A stretch of 64,000 nt of DNA, from the NCBI GenBank assembly GCA_027310305.1, contig DAIDBD010000007.1, positions 124,001 through 188,000 of the forward strand. The letters run 5' to 3'. Made by a program: the position numbers and the translations under genes. This DNA is from Herminiimonas sp. (GTDB lineage Bacteria > Pseudomonadota > Gammaproteobacteria > Burkholderiales > Burkholderiaceae_D). The notes under the pieces are model-generated. The model made no database searches. It was not told the DNA's origin and worked only from the letters and a program-made list of their open reading frames with translations. Of the stretch, positions 15,758 through 25,114 are shown piece after piece (positions within the stretch are counted from its first letter, which is position 1; each line of letters begins with the position of its first letter).

Positions 15758-16600
15758 ATGCGCGACCCGTTCAAGATCGATCAGCCGACCTGCATCAGCT
15801 TCAGCGGCGGGCGCACCAGTGCCTACATGCTCTGGCGCGTGCTGCAGGCCAACGGTGGTTTGCCCGCGGAAGCGGTGGTCTGCTTCGCCAACACCGGCAA
15901 GGAGGTGGAGGCCACCTTGCGCTTCGTGCGCGACTGCGCCGAGCATTGGCGCGTACCCATCCACTGGCTGGAATACCGGGCGGCGGAGCCGGGTTTCGCG
16001 GTGGTCGATTTCGACACTGCCAGCCGCGAGGGCGAGCCCTTCGAGGCGCTTTCCGAAGCCCGTTCACACCTTCCGAACCCGGTGGCGCGCGGCTGCACCA
16101 CCAGCCTGAAGATCCGGCCGATGCACAGGTTCGTGCGCCGGCTCGGCTGGGCAGAATGGGACCAGTTCATCGGCATCCGCGCGGACGAGCAGCGGCGGGT
16201 GTCAAAGATACGGGCCCGTGGCCATTCCACGGAGTCGACGCGAGAAACCATGTGCATGCCGCTGGCCGAGGCCGGCGTGACCGTGCAGGACGTAGCAGCC
16301 TTCTGGCAGACGCAGTCCTTCGATCTGGAACTGCTGACCGTCAACGGCCGCACGCTCGAAGGCAACTGCGATCTGTGCTTCCTCAAGCCCAGGGGGCAGC
16401 GCCTGGCGCTCATCAAGGCCCGGCCCGAGGCTGCCGTCTGGTGGATTCGGATGGAGTCGCTGAAACTGGCCAGCAAACCCAGTGGAGCGCGGTTCCGTGC
16501 CGACGGCCCGAGCTATGCTGACTTGGCGCACTTCGCAGCCGATCAACGTGACCTGTTCGATCCTGCCGTAGAACCGATCACCTGCTACTGTGGCGACTGA
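15758..16600 (+). CDS. PAPS-reductase-family (PP-loop) protein
   Basis: A 280-residue protein of the phosphoadenosine phosphosulfate reductase-like adenine nucleotide hydrolase family. The PP-loop SGGRTSAYML lies at about residues 15-24, followed by VVCFANTGKE. Cysteine motifs are RGCTTSLK, NCDLCFLK and a terminal CYCGD. It lacks the ECGLH terminus of true CysH, so sulfate assimilation is unlikely. Similar proteins on phages and ICEs are thought to modify nucleic acids or sulfur carriers, and DndC has a related fold. SD TGGAG lies 12 bases upstream. Confidence 0.82.
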   Translation: MRDPFKIDQPTCISFSGGRTSAYMLWRVLQANGGLPAEAVVCFANTGKEVEATLRFVRDCAEHWRVPIHWLEYRAAEPGFAVVDFDTASREGEPFEALSEARSHLPNPVARGCTTSLKIRPMHRFVRRLGWAEWDQFIGIRADEQRRVSKIRARGHSTESTRETMCMPLAEAGVTVQDVAAFWQTQSFDLELLTVNGRTLEGNCDLCFLKPRGQRLALIKARPEAAVWWIRMESLKLASKPSGARFRADGPSYADLAHFAADQRDLFDPAVEPITCYCGD

Positions 16601-16662
16601 CAGACATGCCATGCCACAGCAGTTTGGTGACGGAATATGCGGCAGACCGCCTCACATTCTGC

Positions 16663-16694
16663 TTGACTCTGGAGTTGGCTCCAAGGTTTATCCT
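16663..16694 (+). promoter_or_regulatory. ZntR/CadR-type MerR-family promoter
   Basis: TTGACT (16663-16668) and TATCCT (16689-16694) are separated by 20 bp, the long spacer typical of MerR-family activators, with the dyad CTGGAGTTGGCTCCAAG inside. It is close to the E. coli zntA promoter. It drives the 16764 redoxin. No ZntR/CadR-like gene is adjacent, so the activator would be elsewhere. Confidence 0.75.
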
Positions 16695-16763
16695 GAGATT
16701 GTGATGGGGTGGCGCGCATCCGCGTAGCTGCAACTCATCACAGACATCAACAGGAGCCTCGAA

Positions 16764-17027
16764 ATGACTGCCAAACGCAAAGTCGAAGTGTTCATCGCCG
16801 GCTGCCCGGCCTGCGCCGATGTCGAATCCCTCGTAAAGAGCCTGGCTTGCCCGTCGTGCGAAGTCGATGTGCTCGACATGCATGACATTTCTGTCGCGCA
16901 ACGCGCCAAGGCGCTGGGCGTGCGCTCGGTGCCGGCCGTGACGATCAATGGTCAGCTCGCCGGCTGCTGCGCCGGGCGTGGTGTGGACGAAGCCGGCCTA
17001 CGCGCCGCTGGTCTCGGCCAACCGTGA
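16764..17027 (+). CDS. Small thioredoxin/glutaredoxin-like protein
   Basis: An 87-residue cytoplasmic redoxin: VEVFIAGCPACADVESLVKS carries the CPAC active site, and SVPAVTINGQLAGCCAGRGVDEAGL holds the cis-proline (VPAV) and a second pair of cysteines, CC. No signal peptide. It is the first gene of the cargo and has a metal-type (ZntR/CadR-like) promoter, so it may bind or reduce thiophilic metals or help regenerate thiols. SD CAGGAG precedes the ATG. Confidence 0.82.
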   Translation: MTAKRKVEVFIAGCPACADVESLVKSLACPSCEVDVLDMHDISVAQRAKALGVRSVPAVTINGQLAGCCAGRGVDEAGLRAAGLGQP

Positions 17028-17049
17028 TGCTGACCAGCACCTATGCTGG

Positions 17050-17580
17050 TCAGTTGTCGGAACTGAGCAGGTATTCCCGTACCAGCTCTCGGGCACGATG
17101 CAGCCGGCTCTTGATCGCACCTGGTTGCTCACCAAGGCGTTCCGCAATTTCCGCGATCGTCAGTTCCTCAAAGTCTCGCAGCAGCACGACTTCAAGGTAG
17201 TGCGCCGGCAATGATTCGAGCGCATGCGCTAGGTCGATTCTCAAGGCCTCATCAGTGCGGCAGGCCAATTGCTGCTCGGCCACCTCGTCTTCCAGTGGCT
17301 CATGCTTGAACATCATGCGTTCGAGCTTACGGCACTCGCGCTTGATGACAGTAAACAGCCACGAGGAAAACGCCATTGCGACTTTCAGGCTTGTGACCTT
17401 GCGCGAGATAATCAGCAGCGATTCCTGAACGGCATCATCCACGTCGCTGGCGTGGCAGTGCCTGCGCGCATAGCGGCGGGCGTCTGCCTGGCAGACCGCG
17501 AGCAGACGGGAGATCGCCGCCGGATCGCCCGTCTGGGCGGCCAGAATGAGGCTCTCCCGTTCGATCACGCCGTCCGCCAT
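17050..17580 (-). CDS. ECF-type RNA polymerase sigma factor
   Basis: A 176-residue sigma-70 family protein. Region 2 is at about residues 20-90 (ARRYARRHCHASDVDDAVQESLLIISRKV, FSSWLFTVIKREC) and region 4 at about 120-170 (LESLPAHYLEVVLLRDFEELTIAEIAERLGEQPGAIKSRLHRARELV). It is encoded 3 bases after a small DUF2892 membrane protein and has no recognisable anti-sigma gene (no ZAS-type HxxxCxxC protein). Its own operon and two neighbouring operons share a promoter motif, so it probably controls the whole redox cluster. Confidence 0.92.
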   Translation of the reverse strand: MADGVIERESLILAAQTGDPAAISRLLAVCQADARRYARRHCHASDVDDAVQESLLIISRKVTSLKVAMAFSSWLFTVIKRECRKLERMMFKHEPLEDEVAEQQLACRTDEALRIDLAHALESLPAHYLEVVLLRDFEELTIAEIAERLGEQPGAIKSRLHRARELVREYLLSSDN

Positions 17581-17583
17581 GGC

Positions 17584-17793
17584 TCAGTGCCCCTTGTCGA
17601 GTTTGCGGCCCACCATCGCGCACATCGGGCAAAAGCCCACCAGGCCGGTCATGGCCAGCATGGCGCCCATGATGCCCGCGCCCACGGCCAGATTCGATGT
17701 GCCCCAGTTCATGGCAGCGAACACGAGTGCCATCACGCCCATGACGAGGCGCAGGGCGCGCTCCCAGTTCGGGACATTTTTCACGTAGAACAT
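17584..17793 (-). CDS. DUF2892 small inner-membrane protein
   Basis: A 69-residue protein with two membrane helices (ALRLVMGVMALVFAAMNWG; AVGAGIMGAMLAMTGLVGFCPMCAMVG) and a CPMC pair at the end of the second. DUF2892 proteins are small membrane proteins often near rhodanese or metal genes. The ATG at 17793 follows AAGGAG; the listed longer start is in the untranslated leader. Being first in the sigma operon, it could act as a membrane sensor or anti-sigma factor for the ECF protein, which is inference only. Confidence 0.85.
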   Translation of the reverse strand: MFYVKNVPNWERALRLVMGVMALVFAAMNWGTSNLAVGAGIMGAMLAMTGLVGFCPMCAMVGRKLDKGH

Positions 17794-17840
17794 TTCAATC
17801 TCCTTTGACGGTTGCGAGTTCGAGGACATCCCTCACTTGC

Positions 17841-17871
17841 TAAGAGGAATCGAGCCAGCAAAGCGGTTCGC
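17841..17871 (-). promoter_or_regulatory. ECF promoter of the DUF2892-sigma operon
   Basis: Minus strand: GCGAACC (17871-17865), 17 bp, CCTCTTA (17847-17841), with a T-tract upstream. The same two 7-mers with the same 17-bp spacer precede two other operons nearby. The leader to the start codon is about 40 bases. Confidence 0.78.
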
Positions 17872-17915
17872 AGCCGCCGAAAAAAACTTCATGCGCCCCA
17901 CAGTATGACGCCGCA

Positions 17916-18644
17916 TTAAAAGCGCGTTGTCAATGTAGTCAGCCAGGCCGGAGATACCTCCACCAGCCACGCCTCAAGCGGCTTGTCGGCTCCGCTGAGA
18001 ATCAGGGCGGCAATGGCCACCATGACGGCCCCCAGCACGATCTTTCCGGTTTTTCCTGCCTGCATCAGTTTGCCGCGCACTTTCATCATGGCGGCACGCG
18101 AGAGGTAGGCAAGGCCAACGACCGGCATGGCCGCGCCGATGCCGAAGATGCCCATGAGCAAGGCGACTTGCGGCAGGTGCGATCCCTGGCTGGCCAGCAA
18201 GACGGCTGCGCCGAGTGTGGGGCCGACGCATGGGCTCCAGACCACACCCAATGCCACGCCGATGACGAACTGCCCTCTCAGGCCATTGAGGTTGAGCCGG
18301 GAGATGAAGGTGTTGCCTGCGTCTCCGATCCCGGATGTCGCCGACGCGAAACGCTGCTGTAGGCTGCTGGACATCAGCACGAGCCCGAGTGCCCCCAGGA
18401 TCGCGGCACCCACGTTTCGGAAGATGGCGGCATCAATGCCAATGGCCGCGCCCGCCCAAGCAATCAATGTTCCGATGACGGCATATGAGAGCGCCAGACC
18501 ACTGGCCAGGGCCAGCGGCGCGCGAGGGTGTGCCGCCATGGCCGAGCCCAACAGAATGGGCAGGATGGGCAGCACGCAGGGCGACAAGGTGGACAGCAGC
18601 CCGGCCAGCAAGCCAAAGCCATAGGAGCCGAGCCCGAATTCCAT
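17916..18644 (-). CDS. ccdA: CcdA/DsbD-type membrane thiol-electron transporter
   Basis: A 242-residue integral membrane protein with about six helices. The two conserved cysteine motifs of the CcdA/DsbD transmembrane domain are present: LSTLSPCVLPILPILLGS near residue 22 and VVWSPCVGPTLGAAVLL near residue 130. It passes reducing equivalents from cytoplasmic thioredoxin across the membrane. The start overlaps the stop of the exported thioredoxin by one base (TGATG), so the two form a split DsbD-like pair. Confidence 0.92.
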   Translation of the reverse strand: MEFGLGSYGFGLLAGLLSTLSPCVLPILPILLGSAMAAHPRAPLALASGLALSYAVIGTLIAWAGAAIGIDAAIFRNVGAAILGALGLVLMSSSLQQRFASATSGIGDAGNTFISRLNLNGLRGQFVIGVALGVVWSPCVGPTLGAAVLLASQGSHLPQVALLMGIFGIGAAMPVVGLAYLSRAAMMKVRGKLMQAGKTGKIVLGAVMVAIAALILSGADKPLEAWLVEVSPAWLTTLTTRF

Positions 18645-19036
18645 CAGTCGGCCGCTTTCTTGAAGATATTCTCGATGCCGGCAGGCGTGGTGTCGCCGAC
18701 TGAGCGAGCGGTTTCCTTGCCGCCCTTGAATGCGATCAGGGTGCTTTGCATATTCACCTTGAATTGCTTGAGGATGGCCTTGTCCGCGTCGAAGTCCACC
18801 GACAGGATTGCCACGTCCTTGTAGGCAAGCTGTTTGGATAGGTTCTCGACGATGGGTTTCTGGGCCTTGCAGGTCGGGCACCAGGTGGCGGACACATCCA
18901 CCACGACTGGCTTGCCGTCGTGGGCCAGCCTGTCGAAGTCTTGCTGGGTGAAGGGCTTGGGCTCGGCAGCGGAGGCAACGGCGGCCCACAGCGTGAGCGC
19001 AGTGATAAAAGGTGCGAGGATGGCGGATCGTTTCAT
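18644..19036 (-). CDS. Exported thioredoxin-like protein
   Basis: A 130-residue protein with a signal peptide (MKRSAILAPFITALTLWAAVASAA) and a thioredoxin fold carrying SATWCPTCKAQKP (CPTC active site) and FKVNMQSTLIAF, where the usual cis-proline is replaced by threonine (QSTL). It would act in the periplasm as the reduced partner of CcdA, delivering electrons to cysteine-rich targets such as the 19672 product or the cytochrome c haem site. Start ATG 19036 has AAGGAG upstream. Listed longer ORF is the cytochrome gene's out-of-frame DNA. Confidence 0.9.
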   Translation of the reverse strand: MKRSAILAPFITALTLWAAVASAAEPKPFTQQDFDRLAHDGKPVVVDVSATWCPTCKAQKPIVENLSKQLAYKDVAILSVDFDADKAILKQFKVNMQSTLIAFKGGKETARSVGDTTPAGIENIFKKAAD

Positions 19037-19074
19037 GGGGTTCTCCTTGAGATAGGTTGGTCGGGAAAAGTGAA

Positions 19075-19506
19075 TCAACGGGCAGGCTTGAAGGTCTTTT
19101 GCAGCTCGGCCATGTAGGCGGTCAGGTCGGCCAGCTCTTTCGAGTTCCATGGCAGCGGCTTGGCGGCCATCGGCATAACCATGCAAGCCTGCACCATCTC
19201 GTCCAGATACACGCTTTTGCGACCGAGTTGGTCGCGGGCCATAGCCACCGTATGAGGGTACGGCTTGGCGAAGCTGGCCGAGAAGGCGCCATGGTTGGCA
19301 TGGCAGGACGCGCACGCCATGCCGTTGGTGGAGAGCTTCGTGTCGTTAAATAGCAGTTTCCCGGCTTCGGGATCGCCCTTCAAAGGCTTGTAGCCAGGCG
19401 GGCGGACGGTGTCTGCCGCCGGATTGGTTTGTGCGAACGCCATGGCCGATGCCAGGGCGAGCCCGGTGGCGATGAGCGCGCGCCGAGCAGTCGAGTCGAG
19501 TTTCAT
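19075..19506 (-). CDS. Exported c-type cytochrome
   Basis: A 143-residue protein with a signal peptide ending at AMAFA and a single haem c motif CASCH (GMACASCHANHG), with candidate methionine ligands in ACMVMPMAAKPLPWNSKELADLTAYM. It resembles periplasmic electron-transfer or sensor class I cytochromes. First gene of the cytochrome c-thioredoxin-CcdA operon, downstream of an ECF-type promoter. The redox partner is unknown. Confidence 0.88.
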   Translation of the reverse strand: MKLDSTARRALIATGLALASAMAFAQTNPAADTVRPPGYKPLKGDPEAGKLLFNDTKLSTNGMACASCHANHGAFSASFAKPYPHTVAMARDQLGRKSVYLDEMVQACMVMPMAAKPLPWNSKELADLTAYMAELQKTFKPAR

Positions 19507-19536
19507 GGGATGCCTCCTTTCATGGTGGTTGCCAAG

Positions 19537-19567
19537 TAAGAGGCGATGGGAGTCCAAAACGGTTCGC
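19537..19567 (-). promoter_or_regulatory. ECF promoter of the cytochrome c-thioredoxin-ccdA operon
   Basis: Minus strand: GCGAACC (19567-19561), 17 bp, CCTCTTA (19543-19537), about 30 bases before the cytochrome start codon, with an A/T-tract upstream that it shares with the divergent promoter at 19595. Confidence 0.78.
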
Positions 19568-19594
19568 GGCCGGGAAAACTTTTTTTCTCCAACC

Positions 19595-19625
19595 GCGAAC
19601 CCGAACACCGCCCTGCCGCCTCTTA
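19595..19625 (+). promoter_or_regulatory. ECF promoter of the Cys-rich peptide operon
   Basis: Plus strand: GCGAACC (19595-19601), 17 bp, CCTCTTA (19619-19625), followed by GCAAG as in the sigma promoter. About 47 bases before the 19672 start. Confidence 0.78.
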
Positions 19626-19671
19626 GCAAGCGAGGGCCGTCCTCAACCATCCATCTACCAAGGAGAACCGT

Positions 19672-19935
19672 ATGAAAACCCAACTGAAACTGGCCTCGCT
19701 GGCCGCTCTGACCGCCGCCACCTTGGCCCTTCCCGCAGCGGCCCAGGACGCGGCGGCGCCGGTCAAGTGTGCGCCCGCCGCCATGGCGAAATGTGGTGCC
19801 AAGTGCGCACCGAAATGCCGTGCCAAGAAGCACCCGGTCAAGAAGGCCGCCAAGTGCGGGGCCAACAAGTGCGCCCCCAAATGTGCTCCCAAGTGCGCGC
19901 CGAAATGCGGCCCGAAGTGCGCACCGAAGAACTGA
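19672..19935 (+). CDS. Exported Cys/Lys-rich repeat peptide (KCAPKC repeats)
   Basis: An 87-residue precursor with a signal peptide ending AAAQDAA. The mature part is almost only Lys, Cys, Ala, Pro and Gly, with repeats of the type KCAPKC/KCGPKC and about eleven cysteines in CxxxC spacing. It is a real gene: good ribosome site AAGGAGAA, an ECF promoter upstream, and a coupled downstream gene. The composition suggests a periplasmic metallothionein-like metal buffer or a substrate of the thiol-redox proteins encoded divergently. No family name is known to me. Confidence 0.85.
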   Translation: MKTQLKLASLAALTAATLALPAAAQDAAAPVKCAPAAMAKCGAKCAPKCRAKKHPVKKAAKCGANKCAPKCAPKCAPKCGPKCAPKN

Positions 19936-19940
19936 CTTCC

Positions 19941-20633
19941 ATGAAGAAGGTGCCGCCACGCTCACCCCGGCCTGACGCCGCCTTGGCGGCGGTCGGGCTG
20001 CGCTTGCTGGAAACCTACGCGGGCCTGGCCGAGCGTGGCGAGCACCTGCTGGGCCGGTTGTTGGCTGGCCACGCTCCACGGCAGTGGGCGCACTACCCGG
20101 AAGACGATGCCATCGACCACATCAGCGGCTACCAGTGGTTCTATCACTCGCACAGCCCTGAGGATCGGCCGGGCGCGGTGGAGCACGGGCACATTCACCT
20201 GTTCGCCCGACAAGTCCTATGGAGTCGAAGGCTGTATTCAAGATCGGAACGGGCCTTCGCCGCGCTGTGCGGCAACCTGTCAACCACGCCGACAACACGA
20301 CACCTGCTCACCATCGGGCTCGATGCGAAGGGCTTGCCCATCTCGTTGTTCACGGTCAACAGTTGGGTGACGGGGGATTTGATGCTGGGAGCGGACTTGA
20401 CCTTGGAATTGCTCGCAGCCATGAAACTCGACACCGGGCACCCCGAGGTCGATGCCGTCATCGAGTCGGTCGTCCGGCTGTGCGCCCCGGAGTTGCAGGC
20501 GCTGATGCAACTCCGCGATGACGCCCTGCGCGCGCACCGTACCGCCGACAAGCTGCATGACGAAACGCTGGAGTTGCTCTCAGAAGTCCGCATCGACCTA
20601 GATGCGAAGCTCTCGGCCCTGTCGGCGGCTTAG
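19941..20633 (+). CDS. DUF6969-type protein, function unknown
   Basis: A 230-residue soluble protein starting 5 bases after the Cys-rich peptide gene. Conserved-looking core: DHISGYQWFYHSHSPEDRPGAVEHGHIHLFAR, with a histidine cluster (YHSHS, EHGHIHLF) that could bind metal. The C-terminus is helical (LHDETLELLSEVRIDLDAKLSAL). No signal peptide, so cytoplasmic. Operon pairing with a cysteine-rich exported peptide suggests a maturation or metal-loading role, but this is a guess. The DUF number is from memory. Confidence 0.7.
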   Translation: MKKVPPRSPRPDAALAAVGLRLLETYAGLAERGEHLLGRLLAGHAPRQWAHYPEDDAIDHISGYQWFYHSHSPEDRPGAVEHGHIHLFARQVLWSRRLYSRSERAFAALCGNLSTTPTTRHLLTIGLDAKGLPISLFTVNSWVTGDLMLGADLTLELLAAMKLDTGHPEVDAVIESVVRLCAPELQALMQLRDDALRAHRTADKLHDETLELLSEVRIDLDAKLSALSAA

Positions 20634-20649
20634 CATCCCAGACTGAGGC

Positions 20650-20808
20650 TTATTGATCACAACTCGGCTCGCTTTCCGACACGGCTTCGCAGATGACGCG
20701 ATTGCCATGCAGCTCGACGATGGGCTGGCAGTGCAGCACGAATTGCCGTTGCGCGAGCGCCTCTGCCAATTCGGCGACCGTTGGTGCGTCCGATTCGGCG
20801 GGATTCAT
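20650..20808 (-). pseudogene. urf2: Truncated urf2 (EAL-domain) remnant of a Tn21-type mer operon
   Basis: 52 codons beginning [20 protein letters not shown], then QFVLHCQPIVELHG, the opening of the EAL-domain protein (urf2/orf2) that follows merE in Tn21/Tn501. The reading frame then leaves the family and stops at SEPSCDQ. The gene start overlaps the merE stop. It marks the broken end of the imported mercury transposon segment, directly next to the 3' end of the DUF6969 gene. Confidence 0.8.
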
Positions 20809-21044
20809 GGGCTGCTCCGAAACGCCCGGATCGCCCGCGCCAGGGACAGGAAGAACTGTGCGGCCAGCGCCACGGCCACGACGCCCCAATGGTCGCCGAT
20901 GAACGCGCCGGCCGTCGTGCCGGCCAGCACGGCCGCCAGCACCGGCAGATGGCAGGGGCAGGTCAGCGCCGCCAGCACGCCCCAGGTGTAGGCCCGCCAG
21001 CGCGGCAGTTGCGGCCGAGATTCGGCGCTGTCGGATTTATCCAT
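20805..21044 (-). CDS. merE: Mercury transport protein MerE
   Basis: A 79-residue inner-membrane protein with two helices and the cysteine pair CPCHLPV ([19 protein letters not shown]), typical of MerE. It can move Hg(II) and organomercurials inward. The start overlaps the end of merD by 8 bases. Last intact gene of the minus-strand mer operon. Confidence 0.93.
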   Translation of the reverse strand: MDKSDSAESRPQLPRWRAYTWGVLAALTCPCHLPVLAAVLAGTTAGAFIGDHWGVVAVALAAQFFLSLARAIRAFRSSP

Positions 21045-21408
21045 GATGCGGCTCCTCTTCGGTGCAACGGCGCGGTCCGGCAACCATCTCCGCCAATTGC
21101 CGGTCGAGCAGTGCCAGCGCCTCGCGCCGGGCCGCGACCAGTGCGCGCAGGTGCGCCAGACAGTCGCCGGCATTGCCGTCTTGAGCGTCCAGCGCGTGGC
21201 ATAGCCGCGCCAGTTCGCCCAGCCCGATGCCGGCCTCGAACAGGGCGCACACCAAGCGCAGCCGCTCCAGGGCCTGGGCGTCGTAGAGGCCGTAGCCGCC
21301 TTCGGTGTGGCCCGCCGGCCGGAGCAAGCCACGCAGCACGTAGTCGCGCACCACGCTCACGCTGACGCCCGCGTCCTGCGCCAGCTTCGATACCGTGTAG
21401 CGGTTCAT
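21037..21408 (-). CDS. merD: MerD, secondary regulator of the mer operon
   Basis: A 123-residue MerR-like protein ([43 protein letters not shown]) lacking the three mercury-binding cysteines of MerR in the usual positions. MerD binds the mer operator and helps switch the operon off after Hg is cleared. It lies between merA and merE as in Tn501/Tn21. Confidence 0.93.
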   Translation of the reverse strand: MNRYTVSKLAQDAGVSVSVVRDYVLRGLLRPAGHTEGGYGLYDAQALERLRLVCALFEAGIGLGELARLCHALDAQDGNAGDCLAHLRALVAARREALALLDRQLAEMVAGPRRCTEEEPHHG

Positions 21409-21432
21409 GGCGCACCTCCTTCCTTGCCTCGG

Positions 21433-23575
<2,143 letters not shown>

Positions 23576-23590
23576 GGCATCCACCCAGAA

Positions 23591-23866
23591 TCAGCGCTTG
23601 ACGCTAGACGGATAGCCCGCGTCTTCGGTGGCGCGGGTCAACTTCTGGACGTTGGTCTTGGCATCGTCGAAGGTGACGACCGCTTCGCGCTTCTCGAAGG
23701 TCACATCGACCTGACTGACGCCCTCGACCCTGGAGAGCGCCTTCTTGACCGTGATCGGGCAGGCCGCGCAGGTCATGCCGGGCACTGCCAGCGTGACGGT
23801 GTGCGGTGCGGCCCACACTGGAGCGGTGACGGCGACGAGCGCAAGGGAGGCAAGCAGCTTTTTCAT
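23591..23866 (-). CDS. merP: Periplasmic mercury-binding protein MerP
   Basis: A 91-residue protein with a signal peptide (KKLLASLALVAVTAPVWA) and the metal-binding loop GMTCAACPITVKKAL. It captures Hg(II) in the periplasm and hands it to MerT. Standard length and position. Confidence 0.97.
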   Translation of the reverse strand: MKKLLASLALVAVTAPVWAAPHTVTLAVPGMTCAACPITVKKALSRVEGVSQVDVTFEKREAVVTFDDAKTNVQKLTRATEDAGYPSSVKR

Positions 23867-23879
23867 GATGAACTCCTGA

Positions 23880-24230
23880 TCAATAGAAGAAAGGCAACAC
23901 ATAGGGAAAACCAAGCGCGACCAGCACGAGGGCGGCCACGATCCAGAAAATCAGCTTGTAGGTGGTGCGAACCTGCGGAATCGCGCACACCTCGCCTGGT
24001 TTGCAAGCGGTCACTGGCCGGTAGATGCGTCGCCACGCGAAGAACAGGGCCACCAGCGCCGCGCCGATGAAGATCGGGCGGTAGGGTTCCAGCGCGGTCA
24101 GGTTGCCGATCCAGGCCCCGCTGAATCCGAGAGCGACCAAGACCAACGGCCCCAGGCAACAGGTCGAAGCGAGGATGGCGGCCAGCCCGCCGGCGGCGAG
24201 GGCACCGCGCCCGTTTTGCGATTCCGACAT
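23880..24230 (-). CDS. merT: Mercuric transport protein MerT
   Basis: A 116-residue inner-membrane protein with three helices. The cysteine pair STCCLGPLVLVALG is in the first helix and the second pair, CKPGEVC, in the loop. First structural gene of the operon. The start at 24230 follows AGGAGAA; the listed longer version runs into the promoter. Confidence 0.97.
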   Translation of the reverse strand: MSESQNGRGALAAGGLAAILASTCCLGPLVLVALGFSGAWIGNLTALEPYRPIFIGAALVALFFAWRRIYRPVTACKPGEVCAIPQVRTTYKLIFWIVAALVLVALGFPYVLPFFY

Positions 24231-24265
24231 CAGGTTCTCCTTTCGAGATTTCGCTTGATACGGTA

Positions 24266-24296
24266 ACGTTACTTCCGTAGTCATGTACGGAGTCAA
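24266..24296 (-). promoter_or_regulatory. mer operator-promoter (PT)
   Basis: Minus strand TTGACT (24296-24291) and TAACGT (24271-24266) with the 19-bp spacer of mer promoters; the MerR dyad TTCCGTA...TGTACGGAG lies between them. The divergent merR promoter overlaps the same site. Confidence 0.92.
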
Positions 24297-24301
24297 GCGA
24301 A

Positions 24302-24709
24302 ATGGAAAACAATTTGGAGAACCTGACCATCGGCGCGTTCGCCAAGGCCGCCGGAGTCAATGTCGAGACGATCCGCTTTTATCAGCGCAAGGGCTTGCTT
24401 CTCGAACCGGACCGCCCTTACGGCAGCATCCGGCGTTATGGCCGGCCCGACGTGGCGCGGGTGAAGTTCGTGAAGTCGGCTCAGCGCTTGGGCTTCAGCC
24501 TGGACGAGATCGGCGAGCTGCTGAAGCTGGAGGACGGAACCCATTGCAGCGAGGCGTCCGAACTTGCGGCGCTGCGGCTGGCCGACGTGCGCGCCCGCCT
24601 GGCGGACCTCATGCGGATGGAGGCGGCGCTATCAAAACTGGTGGACGAGTGCTGCGCGCATCACGGTCACGTATCCTGTCCGCTGATTGACTCGCTGCAT
24701 GCGGCCTGA
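24302..24709 (+). CDS. merR: Mercury-responsive regulator MerR
   Basis: A 135-residue MerR protein with an N-terminal HTH ([26 protein letters not shown]) and the three Hg-binding cysteines in GTHCSEAS and [14 protein letters not shown]. Divergent from merT, 71 bases apart across the operator. Represses without mercury and activates with it. Confidence 0.97.
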   Translation: MENNLENLTIGAFAKAAGVNVETIRFYQRKGLLLEPDRPYGSIRRYGRPDVARVKFVKSAQRLGFSLDEIGELLKLEDGTHCSEASELAALRLADVRARLADLMRMEAALSKLVDECCAHHGHVSCPLIDSLHAA

Positions 24710-24867
24710 CCGCGCTGCGGACCGCTTCTTGCTGTATTCGCTCGCCGCCACGGCAGGGGCACCTCTAAATCTGCGCCGTGCGCCGGCATTGGCGCATCGT
24801 CACCGAAGCGCCACCAATACGGGCATTGGCGAATGCCGATACCTGCTCGCGAATATGCCTTTCTCGC

Positions 24868-25024
24868 TCCACGCTTCCCGCCATGTTCCGCTGACTTCCG
24901 TCAGCAGCATGCCCAGGTAGCCACGATCCTCAAGGCTACGGCGCGGTTCCGACCGCGTTGATCATCCCAGTTCGCACAGGCATCCATGCGCGAACGCCCA
25001 TCGGTTTCCGATGGTGGTGCCACC
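24868..25024 (+). ncRNA. radC-motif-like structured RNA, copy 3
   Basis: CACGCTTCCCGCCATGTTCC, then GCTGAC/GTCAGC, ATGCCCAGG, GTAGCC/GGCTAC, GCGCGGT/ACCGCG with a TCCG loop, and a final long stem around CCCATCGG/CCGATGG. It ends about 90 bases before the DUF3577 gene. Upstream, 24710-24867 holds no gene; it is the junction between mer cargo and ICE backbone and includes GGCATT/AATGCC (24821-24836). Confidence 0.68.
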
Positions 25025-25114
25025 AAGCTGTTCCATCAACCCACGCGGGGGTTCCACACCTTCCCCGCCTTGGGTCGGGTGTGTCTCCGCCTCATTGTTC
25101 TCAGGAGATTCACC

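Noticed and set aside
19075-20079. 334-residue version of the cytochrome c gene
   Set aside because: The extension runs through the Cys-rich peptide gene on the other strand and through both ECF promoters; the signal peptide starts at 19506.
24710-24867. A gene in the gap after merR
   Set aside because: Only a 77-residue ORF without ribosome site or similarity crosses it.
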